Shown in pieces: positions 27,290 through 35,781 of a stretch of 64,000 nt of DNA. Below the pieces are notes generated by a model. It was not told the DNA's origin and did not search any database. It saw only the letters and a list, made by a program, of their open reading frames with translations. Origin of the DNA: Lachnospiraceae bacterium. GTDB lineage: Bacteria; Bacillota; Clostridia; Lachnospirales; Lachnospiraceae. Made by a program: the position numbers and the translations under genes. Within the stretch, counting starts at the first letter, position 1. The number at the start of each line of letters is the position of its first letter. Location of the stretch: NCBI GenBank assembly GCA_017553505.1, contig JAFZLD010000016.1, forward strand, positions 1 through 64,000, written 5' to 3'.

Positions 27290-28762
27290 CTAAAACTGGA
27301 AGTAAATAAAAGGATTGTAAGTGCTGTTAACCAGGAAAATAACGCTTATTACAAATAATACAAGGGTAAAAATACCCGACAAAAACTTAAGGAATCGACT
27401 GTTCTTGCTGATAGGCAATTTCTGAATAACGCCTCCGCACAGAACTGCCGCAACAAGCGTCAGTAATCTCTTACCCGACAAGAAAGAAAGCGCATTGATA
27501 TGCTCGCTTCCCTTCATAAAAAGCTTCGAAATAAACGTGCCCGCAAGCAAGATATTGTCTGCTCTGAATACAATCCACAGAATGGTAACTATTACAAAAG
27601 TCACCAGTCTGATAAGTGTCTTAAACCTGAATTTCTCAAGGAAATCCCTAAGGAAGGCCTTTTCAAGAATAATCAAAATTCCGTAAGAAAGGCCCCATAT
27701 AAAGAAAGTCCAATTGGCGCCGTGCCAGATACCCGTAAGCAGGAATACGATAAAAAGATTCCTAAACGTCGCAAATTGCGAGCCACGGTTACCGCCAAGC
27801 GGAATATACACATACTGTTTAAACCATGATGACAAAGAAATGTGCCATCTGCGCCAGAAATCTGAAATGCCCTCTGCCTGATAAGGATAGTTAAAGTTGT
27901 CCTTAAACTCGAAACCGAACATCTTACCGAGACCGATAGCCATGTCGGAATATCCGGAGAAGTCGTAATAAATCTGGAACGAATAACCAATTGCCCCAAG
28001 CCATGCTGTAGTGGCACCTATCTTGGTAATATCAAGCTTCCAGATAGTGTCTACCATCTCGCCGAGGGTATTGGCGATAAGCACTTTCTTGGCAAGACCG
28101 TAGCAGAAACGCATAATACCTGACGTAAAGCGATCCACGGTCTCCTGTCTCATGGAAAGCTGCTTCTCGATATCTCTGTACTGAACGATGGGACCCGCAA
28201 TCAGCTGCGGGAAATATGAAATATACAGCGCGAAGTTGAAAATGTCGGTCTGAAGCTCAGCCTCACTCTTATACACGTCTATAACATATGACATAGCCTG
28301 GAAAGTGTAAAAAGAAATACCTATGGGCAGTATCACCTCGGGCCATCCGAGTGCCCCGTTACCGGTGATGGTCCATATATTGACCATTCTTCCGCCCTTG
28401 GCAAGTTCCGGATAAAGAAGATTCTCAAGAACTGCCGTGAACAGATTGAAATACTTAAAGAAAAACAGAATACCTATATCTGCAAGCAAAATAAGCACAA
28501 GAAAAAAAGTCCTTGCGCCGTCTTTGTGGCGGCCCTTATGAACAGAGAAGCCGCCTGCCCAGTTGATGAAAATTACAAACATCATTAAGGCGAGATATTT
28601 AACCCCGCCGAATGCATAAAATATGAAACTGAAAATAAGAAGAATGCTGTTCTTAAGCTTATGTCCGTCATCAGTTGACTTAACATAGTGCGGAACTATG
28701 TAGTAAACGCCCAGACACAGAGGAAGGAAACAAAGCAAAAACAGCAATGAACTAAATACCAT
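27290..28762 (-). CDS. MBOAT-family O-acyltransferase (AlgI-like)
   Basis: A 490-residue polytopic protein with roughly ten to twelve membrane helices. The MBOAT signature is clear: ILPIGISFYTFQAMSYVIDVYK near 145-166, SGYSDMAIGLGKMFGF, NFNYPYQAEGISDFWRRWHISLSSWF, YIPLGGNRGSQ, and the catalytic-His segment LTGIWHGANWTFFIWG. Relatives such as AlgI and PatA take acetyl groups across the membrane for polymer O-acetylation. The gene leads a three-gene run with the DHHW protein and the CapA-like lipoprotein. What is acetylated (peptidoglycan, teichoic acid or capsule) cannot be told. Confidence 0.94.
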   Translation of the reverse strand: MVFSSLLFLLCFLPLCLGVYYIVPHYVKSTDDGHKLKNSILLIFSFIFYAFGGVKYLALMMFVIFINWAGGFSVHKGRHKDGARTFFLVLILLADIGILFFFKYFNLFTAVLENLLYPELAKGGRMVNIWTITGNGALGWPEVILPIGISFYTFQAMSYVIDVYKSEAELQTDIFNFALYISYFPQLIAGPIVQYRDIEKQLSMRQETVDRFTSGIMRFCYGLAKKVLIANTLGEMVDTIWKLDITKIGATTAWLGAIGYSFQIYYDFSGYSDMAIGLGKMFGFEFKDNFNYPYQAEGISDFWRRWHISLSSWFKQYVYIPLGGNRGSQFATFRNLFIVFLLTGIWHGANWTFFIWGLSYGILIILEKAFLRDFLEKFRFKTLIRLVTFVIVTILWIVFRADNILLAGTFISKLFMKGSEHINALSFLSGKRLLTLVAAVLCGGVIQKLPISKNSRFLKFLSGIFTLVLFVISVIFLVNSTYNPFIYFQF

Positions 28763-28881
28763 TTTTTATGCTCCAAATTATCTTTCTGCACCCGTTTATT
28801 CTACCATGTAAGACCTTCATTTGCAAATTGAGAAAGCTTAAGAATTGCTTAAAAAGCTCCGAGTCCGTTCCCCTTCCCGGC

Positions 28882-28909
28882 AACAAAAAAGAAGCCTACA
28901 GGCTTCTTT
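28882..28909 (-). terminator. Intrinsic terminator after the ECF S component gene
   Basis: A 9-bp stem, arms 28888-28896 and 28901-28909, loop of 4, followed by TTTTTT on reading out on the minus strand. It closes the long operon that begins with udk. Confidence 0.88.
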
Positions 28910-28921
28910 CTGTTATACACA

Positions 28922-29452
28922 TTATTCTTTGGCTGTATATTTCCTAAGGGCGATTACAATCGCAGGAATCAATATGATGTGAAGAATGATTCCGGGAATC
29001 GTCTTAACAACTGTAGCGGTGTAGAAAGCCTGAAGTCCGTAAGGCGTCTTATTGATGCCTGCGAAGATTGCATTCACACAACCGTTTACAACTCGTCCGA
29101 CAATCATTGAGATAATCAATGTAACGTATATAAAGGGAATCTTCTTGGGGAAAAGCTTGTAAAGAAGTCCGCTTAAAAAACCGTATGTTGCAAGTTCGAA
29201 GCTCATGGCTATGGCTGTAGGCACAAGCTTAGGCATTCCGAACAGTAAAGATCTTAAAACAGGGCCGATAAGTCCCACAATAAGACCGTACCATGGTCCG
29301 CAAAAGAAACCGCACAACAGTGCCGGAATATGCATAGGCGAAAGTGCCTGTCCTATCTGCGGAATCTGTCCCGTCAGAAAAGGCAATACCAGGCAAAGAG
29401 CCAGGAACATTGCCGCAAGTACCATTCTGTATAAATTTTTTCTCGATGACAT
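28922..29452 (-). CDS. ECF transporter S component, substrate unknown
   Basis: A 176-residue membrane protein with five or six helices. The stretch PMHIPALLCGFFCGPWYGLIVGLIGPVLRSLLFGMP is characteristic of substrate-binding S subunits of energy-coupling factor transporters for vitamins. No EcfA/EcfT genes are in the window, so it would share a common energising module. The substrate is not evident; the position after DUF3842 and metA does not settle it. The leader is 87 bases from the DUF3842 stop, without a riboswitch that I recognise. GAGGT lies 7 bases before the ATG. Confidence 0.85.
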   Translation of the reverse strand: MSSRKNLYRMVLAAMFLALCLVLPFLTGQIPQIGQALSPMHIPALLCGFFCGPWYGLIVGLIGPVLRSLLFGMPKLVPTAIAMSFELATYGFLSGLLYKLFPKKIPFIYVTLIISMIVGRVVNGCVNAIFAGINKTPYGLQAFYTATVVKTIPGIILHIILIPAIVIALRKYTAKE

Positions 29453-29539
29453 CTTAAATACCTCATTTCCTCGTTGATATCATCGTCTTGAACGATTGTA
29501 GCGCCTTCATGACGCCGTTATATATGAATTGCGATAAAT

Positions 29540-29950
29540 TTATTGTAGCACAATGTTTCTTAATGCTTCAACTGTTTCTTTGACCATTTCGTTCATAGAA
29601 AGATTCTTGACACCTATAACCTTGTTGTTGCAATGGCTTACCGGTATCAAAAGCTTAACTGCGTTACTGCTTCCGACGGATGCTGCCATTAAAGGCGTCA
29701 CCTCACCGAGAAGTGAATCTGCGGCGATAATCCCAATCGGCCCAATTATGACATCCGCGTCACCTGCTAAGACTTTTACCGGATTCTCTCCTGTCGCGCC
29801 GTTGTCCGCGCCTGCCTTGAGCATGGCTGATGTGGCAAGAACGTTGGTGCCGACAGCGTACAGTTCGCAATCAATTTTTTCTTTGACTATAGATTCTACT
29901 ACCAAGGCGCCGAGCTTGCCGCCCTGACCGTCTATTACAAGAACCTTCAT
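29540..29950 (-). CDS. DUF3842 family protein
   Basis: A 136-residue soluble protein of the DUF3842 family, seen mainly in Clostridia. It opens with VLVIDGQGGKLGALVVESIV, a Rossmann-like glycine pattern, and continues with GTNVLATSAMLKAGADNGATGEN, IIGPIGIIAADSLLGEVTP and HCNNKVIGVKN. The N-terminal glycine motif suggests nucleotide or cofactor binding, but no activity is known to me. It starts 23 bases after metA and precedes the ECF S component by 87 bases. In this family the neighbouring ECF S gene may be the functional partner; that is inference from position only. Confidence 0.85.
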   Translation of the reverse strand: MKVLVIDGQGGKLGALVVESIVKEKIDCELYAVGTNVLATSAMLKAGADNGATGENPVKVLAGDADVIIGPIGIIAADSLLGEVTPLMAASVGSSNAVKLLIPVSHCNNKVIGVKNLSMNEMVKETVEALRNIVLQ

Positions 29951-29973
29951 AATGCCTCCCTTCGGGGTGGGTG

Positions 29974-30894
29974 TTATCGTCCGATTGTGTTAACGTCGTA
30001 CGGAGTCGACTGGTATACGTAGTAATTGAGCCAGTTCGTGTACAAAAGCTGGCCTGTGGAGCGCCAGTTAACGATCGGCTTCTTGGTAGGATCGTCATCC
30101 GGGAAGTAATTTACGGGAATATCGGGATTCATTCCCTTACCCAAATCTCTGAAGTACTCATCCGAAAGAGTGTTGGCATCATATTCTGCATGAAGTCCCA
30201 CAAAGAACTTTCTCGAATCCTCGGTCTTAACGATAGCAACGCCGGCTTCGTCAGAGTATGCCATAAGTTCAAGGCCCGGAGTGTTCTCTATCTTCTCGCG
30301 CTCGATACCCATTGCTCTTGAATGAGGCGCATAGAAAACGTCGTCAAAGCCTCTGAAAAGGGGTGATGTGGGCTTTAACACGTGATGGCTGTATACGCCG
30401 GATAGTTTCTTTTCCCTGTCGAAGCGCTCGAGTCCGTAGTAGTAATAAAGTGCCGCGAAGCAAGCCCAGCACAGGAAGAATGTGCAGTGAACATGCGTCT
30501 CGCACCAGTCAAAAATCTCGGTCATTTCCTTCCAGTAAGCCACGTCCTCGAACTTAACATAGTCAAGCGGTGCGCCGGTAATAATCATTCCGTCGAACTT
30601 TCTGTCCTTGACCTTATCGAATGTAGTGTAAAAAGAATCCAAGTGGCTTGCGTCCACGTGTGTGGGGGTGTAGCTCTGAGTCTGAAGCAACTCAACATTG
30701 ACCTGCAGAGGGCTGTTTGAGAGCTTACGGAGGATCTGAGTCTCGGTAATCTCTTTGTTGGGCATCAGGTTCATGATGAGGACATTCAGGGGACGAATAT
30801 CCTGATGCATAGCCCTGTTCTCCGTCATTACAAATATATTTTCACTCTCCAAAATTGCCTGAGCAGGCAAAGAATCCTGTATTTTAATAGGCAT
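29974..30894 (-). CDS. metA: Homoserine O-acyltransferase (MetA family)
   Basis: A 306-residue MetA enzyme that acylates homoserine at the start of methionine synthesis. The catalytic set aligns one-to-one with E. coli numbering: Cys142 in FFLCWAC, His235 and Glu237 in GLHAEY. Residue 111, which decides acyl donor (Gly for succinyl-CoA in E. coli, Glu for acetyl-CoA in B. cereus), is Asp in GAPLDYV. An acidic residue here favours acetyl-CoA use, but Asp is neither of the studied states. It lies 19 bases after ligA, inside a long operon, without its own SAM riboswitch or T-box. Confidence 0.93.
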   Translation of the reverse strand: MPIKIQDSLPAQAILESENIFVMTENRAMHQDIRPLNVLIMNLMPNKEITETQILRKLSNSPLQVNVELLQTQSYTPTHVDASHLDSFYTTFDKVKDRKFDGMIITGAPLDYVKFEDVAYWKEMTEIFDWCETHVHCTFFLCWACFAALYYYYGLERFDREKKLSGVYSHHVLKPTSPLFRGFDDVFYAPHSRAMGIEREKIENTPGLELMAYSDEAGVAIVKTEDSRKFFVGLHAEYDANTLSDEYFRDLGKGMNPDIPVNYFPDDDPTKKPIVNWRSTGQLLYTNWLNYYVYQSTPYDVNTIGR

Positions 30895-30913
30895 GATAAA
30901 AACTCGCTTTCTT

Positions 30914-32869
30914 TTATTTTAAATATGTATTCACAAAATCTTCTTCGCTCATAATGGGAATACCAAGTTCCTTGGCGGTTTTGTTCTTGGAGGATGCGGA
31001 ATTGACGTCGTTATTGACGAGCACGAAGGTGTTCTTGGATACACTTCCCGAAAGTTTCGCGCCCCGTCTTTCGATTTCTTCCTGTAAATCCTTTCTGCTT
31101 GCGTAAAGGTTCAGGCTTCCGGTTACCACTACCGTCTTGCCTGTGAGGAGCGATTCTTCCGTAACCACATCCTCCTTACGCATTCGTACACACCTAAGCA
31201 GATTGTCTACGCGCTTCTTATTGTCTTCATCGGCAAAATAAGCCGCATACGAATCCGCTATAACTTCACCTATGCCGTCAACCGACATAAGTTCATCCCT
31301 GGTTAAATGTAAAACCTTATCAAGGTCATTTCCAAAAGCTTTACATATAACTTTCGCATTTGCAAGACCTATATTCAAAATTCCGAGAGAATATACAAAA
31401 TTCGGGAGAGAAATGTCTCTTGCTTTCTCTATGCTGTCCATAAGATTTTGGTAAGACTTCTCGCCGAAGCCATCCATTGTGACAATTGTGTCATGATATC
31501 TGTCGAGGCCGAATAAATCACTGTATTCCTTGATGAATCCTTCGTCTACGAACTTTTCGAGGGTTGCTTCCGATAATCCGTCCACGTTAAAAGCATCTCT
31601 GCTTACAAAAAGCGAGAACTTCTTAATCTGCTTGGCAGGGCAGTCGGGATTGGAGCAATATAAACTTTTCGCTTCCTTGACCACTCTTACGCTTGTAGGG
31701 CCTCCGCAGCAAGGGCAGGTCGCAGGAATTTCGAGATTGCCGCTCTTGGTGATATTCTCGGCAATCTGAGGAATAATCATATTAGCCTTATATACCAGTA
31801 TTTCATCGCCTATACCAAGCTTCAAATCGTCGAGTACAGACAAATTATGTACGCTGGCGCGACTTACGCTTGTACCCTCAAGCTCAACGGAATCAAAAAT
31901 CGCCACAGGATTAATAAGTCCGGTTCTCGACGGACTCCATTCAATCTCTCTTAATACGGTGCGGGCAGTCTCATCCTGCCACTTAAAAGCAATTGCATCA
32001 CGGGGGAACTTGGCCGTCATGCCAAGGCTCTTACCGTAAGCTATATCCTCATAGCAAAGTACCAGACCGTCCGAAGGAATCTCATAAGTCTGAATCTTCT
32101 CTGCATAATATGCGATTCTGTCCTTAACAGTATCACCTGTAACCTTATGATGCTCTACCACTTCGAATCCAAGCCCCGTAAGGAAATCAAACTCTTCGCT
32201 TCTGTACGTGAATGTCTTACCCTCGGCACTTACAAGCGAGAACACGATAAGTCTGACGTGTCTCTTGGCGGTAATCTCGCTGTTAAGCTGTCTTACGGAA
32301 CCTGAGCATAAATTACGAGGGTTCTTGTACTTATCTTCTTCGTCCTCTATCTCGGCATTAACCTTCTCAAAGTCAGGATAAGAAATAACAGCCTCGCCGC
32401 GAATAACCAGCTTTTCTTTAAAAGAAATCTTAAGCGGAACATTTATAAAGGTCTTGGCATTGGGGGTAATAACTTCTCCCACTTCACCGTTACCGCGGGT
32501 AACAGCCTTGGACAACTCGCCGTTTTCGTAAGTAAGTACAACCGTAAGACCGTCAAGTTTCCAGCTTAATAAGCCTTCTCTGTCCGCAAGCCAGTCTGCA
32601 AGCTCATCGCGAGACTTGGTCTTGCTCAAAGAAAGCATAGGCTTGTCGTGAGTTTCCTTGGGAAGAAAGTCTACCGCAGCATAACCGACCTTCTGGGTAG
32701 GTGAACCTGCCAGTACAATGCCGGTCTTTTCTTCTAAAGTGACAAGTTCGTCATATAATGCGTCGTACTCGAAATTGGACATAATTTCTTCGTCTTTCGC
32801 ATAATAGCTCTCGCTTGCTTTATTCAAAATCTGAATGAGCTCTGTCATTCTTGATCTGTCGTCTGCCAT
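30914..32869 (-). CDS. ligA: NAD-dependent DNA ligase
   Basis: A 651-residue LigA, slightly shorter than the usual 670. The N-terminal Ia domain binds NMN (ESYYAKDEEIMSNFEYDALY), the adenylation motif is WKLDG with the nucleophilic lysine, and later nucleotidyltransferase motifs include GLVLCYED and DAIAFKWQ. Then come the OB fold, the four-Cys zinc site (CPCCGG with YCSNPDCPAKQ), helix-hairpin-helix repeats (LMSVDGIGEVIADSYAAYF) and a C-terminal BRCT domain (TGKTVVVTGSLNLYASRKDL). It joins Okazaki fragments and repair nicks. It sits between the rluF-like gene and metA with 20-25 base gaps. Confidence 0.97.
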   Translation of the reverse strand: MADDRSRMTELIQILNKASESYYAKDEEIMSNFEYDALYDELVTLEEKTGIVLAGSPTQKVGYAAVDFLPKETHDKPMLSLSKTKSRDELADWLADREGLLSWKLDGLTVVLTYENGELSKAVTRGNGEVGEVITPNAKTFINVPLKISFKEKLVIRGEAVISYPDFEKVNAEIEDEEDKYKNPRNLCSGSVRQLNSEITAKRHVRLIVFSLVSAEGKTFTYRSEEFDFLTGLGFEVVEHHKVTGDTVKDRIAYYAEKIQTYEIPSDGLVLCYEDIAYGKSLGMTAKFPRDAIAFKWQDETARTVLREIEWSPSRTGLINPVAIFDSVELEGTSVSRASVHNLSVLDDLKLGIGDEILVYKANMIIPQIAENITKSGNLEIPATCPCCGGPTSVRVVKEAKSLYCSNPDCPAKQIKKFSLFVSRDAFNVDGLSEATLEKFVDEGFIKEYSDLFGLDRYHDTIVTMDGFGEKSYQNLMDSIEKARDISLPNFVYSLGILNIGLANAKVICKAFGNDLDKVLHLTRDELMSVDGIGEVIADSYAAYFADEDNKKRVDNLLRCVRMRKEDVVTEESLLTGKTVVVTGSLNLYASRKDLQEEIERRGAKLSGSVSKNTFVLVNNDVNSASSKNKTAKELGIPIMSEEDFVNTYLK

Positions 32870-32893
32870 TTTAATGTCAATTCCCTTTATTTT

Positions 32894-33613
32894 TTATTTG
32901 GAAACAGCTTTTTTCAAACTGTCGATCTCGTCCTTGGACAATTGTCTGTATTCTCCGGGCTGAAGTCCGCCGAGAGCCACGTTGACAACACGGATTCTCT
33001 TAAGCATGATAACCTTAGCATTGAAGACTTCACACATTCGGCGAATCTGGCGGTTTAATCCCTGAGTCAGCACGATTGAAAAAGTATCATGTGATATTTT
33101 CTTAACCTTGCAAGGGCGCGTGGTGGTCTTAAGGCCTTTGAGATATACGCCTTTCTCCATCTTCTCAAGCATTTCCGCGTAGACGGGGCGGTTAACCTTC
33201 ACCACGTATTCTTTCTCATGAGCATTCTCACCCTTCATCATGTTCTGGATGAGGTCGCCGTCATTGGTCATAAGGAGAAGTCCCTCGGAGTCCTTATCGA
33301 GGCGTCCCGCATATGTGACGCGTTCTTTGAACTTAAGGGCCTCGGTGACGGTTATAGCTGCATGAGCGTCTCTCTCGGTGCATGTTACACCAACAGGCTT
33401 GTAGTACGCCAGAACAATTGTCTCGTCCGCAAGTTTAAGAAGCTTGCTTCCCACCTTAACGCTGTCGCCTTCAGACACTTTGTCGCCCATGCCTGCGGGC
33501 CTACCGTTAATGGTAACCTTGCCCTCTTCGATGAGCTTGTCGGCATCGCGACGTGAGCATACGCCGCACATTGCTATGTATTTGTTAAGTCTGATTTCTT
33601 TTGCAGTTTCCAA
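32894..33613 (-). CDS. RluF-like 23S rRNA pseudouridine synthase
   Basis: A 239-residue RsuA-family pseudouridine synthase. An N-terminal S4 RNA-binding domain (IRLNKYIAMCGVCSRRDADKLIEEG) precedes the catalytic domain with YAGRLDKDSEGLLLMTNDG, where the Asp of GRLDKDSEG is the nucleophile. The end, TQGLNRQIRRMCEVFNAKV with RIRVVNVALGGLQPGEYR, matches the RluF branch, which modifies U2604 in E. coli 23S rRNA, better than RluB or RsuA. Target site is by analogy. The start is TTG at 33611-33613; an ATG start would cut into the S4 domain. It follows the serine protease gene by 23 bases. Confidence 0.88.
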   Translation of the reverse strand: METAKEIRLNKYIAMCGVCSRRDADKLIEEGKVTINGRPAGMGDKVSEGDSVKVGSKLLKLADETIVLAYYKPVGVTCTERDAHAAITVTEALKFKERVTYAGRLDKDSEGLLLMTNDGDLIQNMMKGENAHEKEYVVKVNRPVYAEMLEKMEKGVYLKGLKTTTRPCKVKKISHDTFSIVLTQGLNRQIRRMCEVFNAKVIMLKRIRVVNVALGGLQPGEYRQLSKDEIDSLKKAVSK

Positions 33614-33636
33614 TACTGATAATCTCTCTGTCTGAT

Positions 33637-35253
33637 CTAGTAATATTCAAGACGCTCGCCAAAAACATCCTCGTAGAAGTCCAGAATGTCCTCCAGGGAT
33701 ACTCCGTAATATTCTCTGCTTCCGTTGTGGTCCCAGTAAAAAGCCGCCATACAAAGAAGGTTCGCGTGAGCATCTATAATAGCTGAGCCCGAAACTCCCG
33801 GCGTAAGTCTTACGCTTACCTCCATAACAGGATAATCGAAGTTCTCAAAGTACTCGGCCAGATAGCCTGTCTTCCTCACTATATAGCCTGTTCTCTTAAA
33901 CATCTCGGAACCGTTGGCGTTGATTACGTACATACCCATCCCGAAACGGGGCTTCAATGAAATCGTCTTATAATAATTCAAATTAATGTGAATCGTCTTA
34001 AGCGACGTCACAAAAGAAGGCTCCAAGTCCTCCCTCAAAATCCTTACAAAAGCCACATCCGGCGTAACACTCGTGGCCACAACATAGCCCGTAACCTCGG
34101 TGCCGTCGTAAAGGTCTACCTGAACAGTCTCCTCATCCTTGACCACGTGCTGATTGGTGCAAAGAATAATGTCATCGTCATTAATCTTTACGATAAATCC
34201 GCTACCCCAATAGGTCGCGTATTCCTTACGATAAAAAATATGTGCCACACAATGCTTGATACGCTCGATGGCGGCATCTATGTCCTCGTCAATGGTATAG
34301 CCCGCATCATAAGGATTGATAATACCTTCGACATTCAAATAATGAGGCTCAATGCGGTCGGTATTAAACATATCCTGAATCTTAAGCGCGCTGTAAGAAT
34401 GAATTACTCCGTCCTTCTCGGTCGTTAAACCGTTAGAATCCGTAACGGAATAATGTATGGTATAGTCCCCTTCTTCCGAACTGTAATCGGGAACTTTGAT
34501 CTTGATATTTTCGGTTGTGGTACCGTCCACATAGTCGACCGCGTAAACGTCTTTCTTAAGGTCGATTGTGTCTCCAAGCGCCACATAGTACTCCGTATCA
34601 AGCGAATACGTATGAATCTCCGGCGGCGTATCCACTATCATCGAAAGGTAGAACGAGCTGTAATTGCCCGATGAATCAGTTGCCATCAGCGTTATGGGAT
34701 GAACACCCATGTCGGTAAATACGGCGCTTCCGTCTTCTTCTTTGGCAATTGTGTTATCGCCTTCGGCGTTCAAAAAAGAAAAGGTCACGTCCGAGTCTGC
34801 ATCAAGGCAGGTCGCCACGTAATCTTTCGCAAAAGAAGGCTTATTAAGCTCAGCTACGTACTTTAACCCCTTAAGCGTAACTTTAGGCGGGGTCGTGTCT
34901 TTAATCTCCAGTGCTATTTCATAGTCTTCAAAACCATGCTTAACTTTAACCGGATATACCCCAACCTTAGTCTCATCAACCGCGGAAAAATCCACCTTGG
35001 CCAGGCTTACGGCCCACTTCATTCCGCTCATGTAATCAAGAGGATTGCGACTGATCTCTTCCCCATATTCTACCGTTACCGTATCGCTTTTAGGCTTTAC
35101 GTCAAAGAAGAACATTACAAAAGCCACGATAATAAGGAGTCCGCCCACCGACAAAAGAAGGTGCCTTAATACGCGAAATCTTCTTCCGGCTTTATCATTT
35201 GGATCGTTGGATTTTTCGTCCTTCTTTCCAGCACTTGTGACACATTGCGACAT
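33637..35253 (-). CDS. Membrane-anchored trypsin-like serine protease with Ig-like extracellular repeats
   Basis: A 538-residue protein: short cytoplasmic basic segment, one membrane helix at about 31-51, then three or so immunoglobulin/cadherin-like modules to about 270 (KDTTPPKVTL, MATDSSGNYSSFYL, YSVTDSNGLT), and a C-terminal chymotrypsin-fold protease. The triad is visible: His in ILCTNQHVV, Asp in TPDVAFVRI, Ser in TPGVSGSAIID. No PDZ domain follows, so it is not a standard HtrA. It would act outside the cell membrane. I start at ATG 35253, 11 bases behind GGAGG, rather than 35262. The gene overlaps the end of tdk by 59 bases, so the two are coupled. Confidence 0.83.
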   Translation of the reverse strand: MSQCVTSAGKKDEKSNDPNDKAGRRFRVLRHLLLSVGGLLIIVAFVMFFFDVKPKSDTVTVEYGEEISRNPLDYMSGMKWAVSLAKVDFSAVDETKVGVYPVKVKHGFEDYEIALEIKDTTPPKVTLKGLKYVAELNKPSFAKDYVATCLDADSDVTFSFLNAEGDNTIAKEEDGSAVFTDMGVHPITLMATDSSGNYSSFYLSMIVDTPPEIHTYSLDTEYYVALGDTIDLKKDVYAVDYVDGTTTENIKIKVPDYSSEEGDYTIHYSVTDSNGLTTEKDGVIHSYSALKIQDMFNTDRIEPHYLNVEGIINPYDAGYTIDEDIDAAIERIKHCVAHIFYRKEYATYWGSGFIVKINDDDIILCTNQHVVKDEETVQVDLYDGTEVTGYVVATSVTPDVAFVRILREDLEPSFVTSLKTIHINLNYYKTISLKPRFGMGMYVINANGSEMFKRTGYIVRKTGYLAEYFENFDYPVMEVSVRLTPGVSGSAIIDAHANLLCMAAFYWDHNGSREYYGVSLEDILDFYEDVFGERLEYY

Positions 35254-35776
35254 AACTGTCATTTCCTCCGAGCATTACTTGGTTACCCCTGTAAACAATG
35301 TTGCCGTTCTCATCAATTCTTGCATTGACGGTTGCTTTCTTACCGCATGCGCAAACTGTCTTAATCTCTGTCATGGAATCCGCAAGCTCCATAAGACGCT
35401 TGGAGCCCGGGAAAAAATGTGTCTGGAAATCCGTTCTTAAACCGAAGCACAATACCGGAATGTCCTCATCATCCACAAGGTTTCTCAAATCATCAATCTG
35501 CTCGGGTGTAAAAAACTGAGCTTCGTCGGAGATGATTACATCGTACTTGCCGGCTTTCTTGTACTCTTCTATGATACTTTGCTCGGGAGTGATAACCTGA
35601 GCGCTTGCAGAGAGTCCGATACGGGACTTGATTATATCCGCACCGTCTCTGTCGTCAATACTCGGCTTAATAAGCCACACGCTCATGCCGAGCTCTTCGT
35701 AATTGAATTTTGTAATAAGTGCCTGAGCAGATTTGCTCGAGCCCATTGCCCCAAATTTAAAATATAGTTTAGCCAT
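35195..35776 (-). CDS. tdk: Thymidine kinase, type II
   Basis: A 193-residue TK1-like thymidine kinase for salvage of thymidine. The P-loop is FGAMGSSKSAQAL (one Gly of the usual SGKS replaced by Ser), the Walker B and base-binding segment is VIISDEAQFFTPEQI, and the lasso and zinc site has CACGKKATVNARID with CHKCWKEGRK at the end. It starts 5 bases after udk, so two nucleoside kinases are co-expressed. The zinc-binding C-terminal part overlaps the start of the serine protease gene, an overlap that is unusually long for this window. Confidence 0.94.
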   Translation of the reverse strand: MAKLYFKFGAMGSSKSAQALITKFNYEELGMSVWLIKPSIDDRDGADIIKSRIGLSASAQVITPEQSIIEEYKKAGKYDVIISDEAQFFTPEQIDDLRNLVDDEDIPVLCFGLRTDFQTHFFPGSKRLMELADSMTEIKTVCACGKKATVNARIDENGNIVYRGNQVMLGGNDSYVAMCHKCWKEGRKIQRSK

Positions 35777-35781
35777 AACGC

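Noticed and set aside
29453..29539. Possible riboswitch ahead of the ECF S component gene
   Set aside because: Only 87 bases, no conserved riboswitch core recognised, and no strong paired stem.
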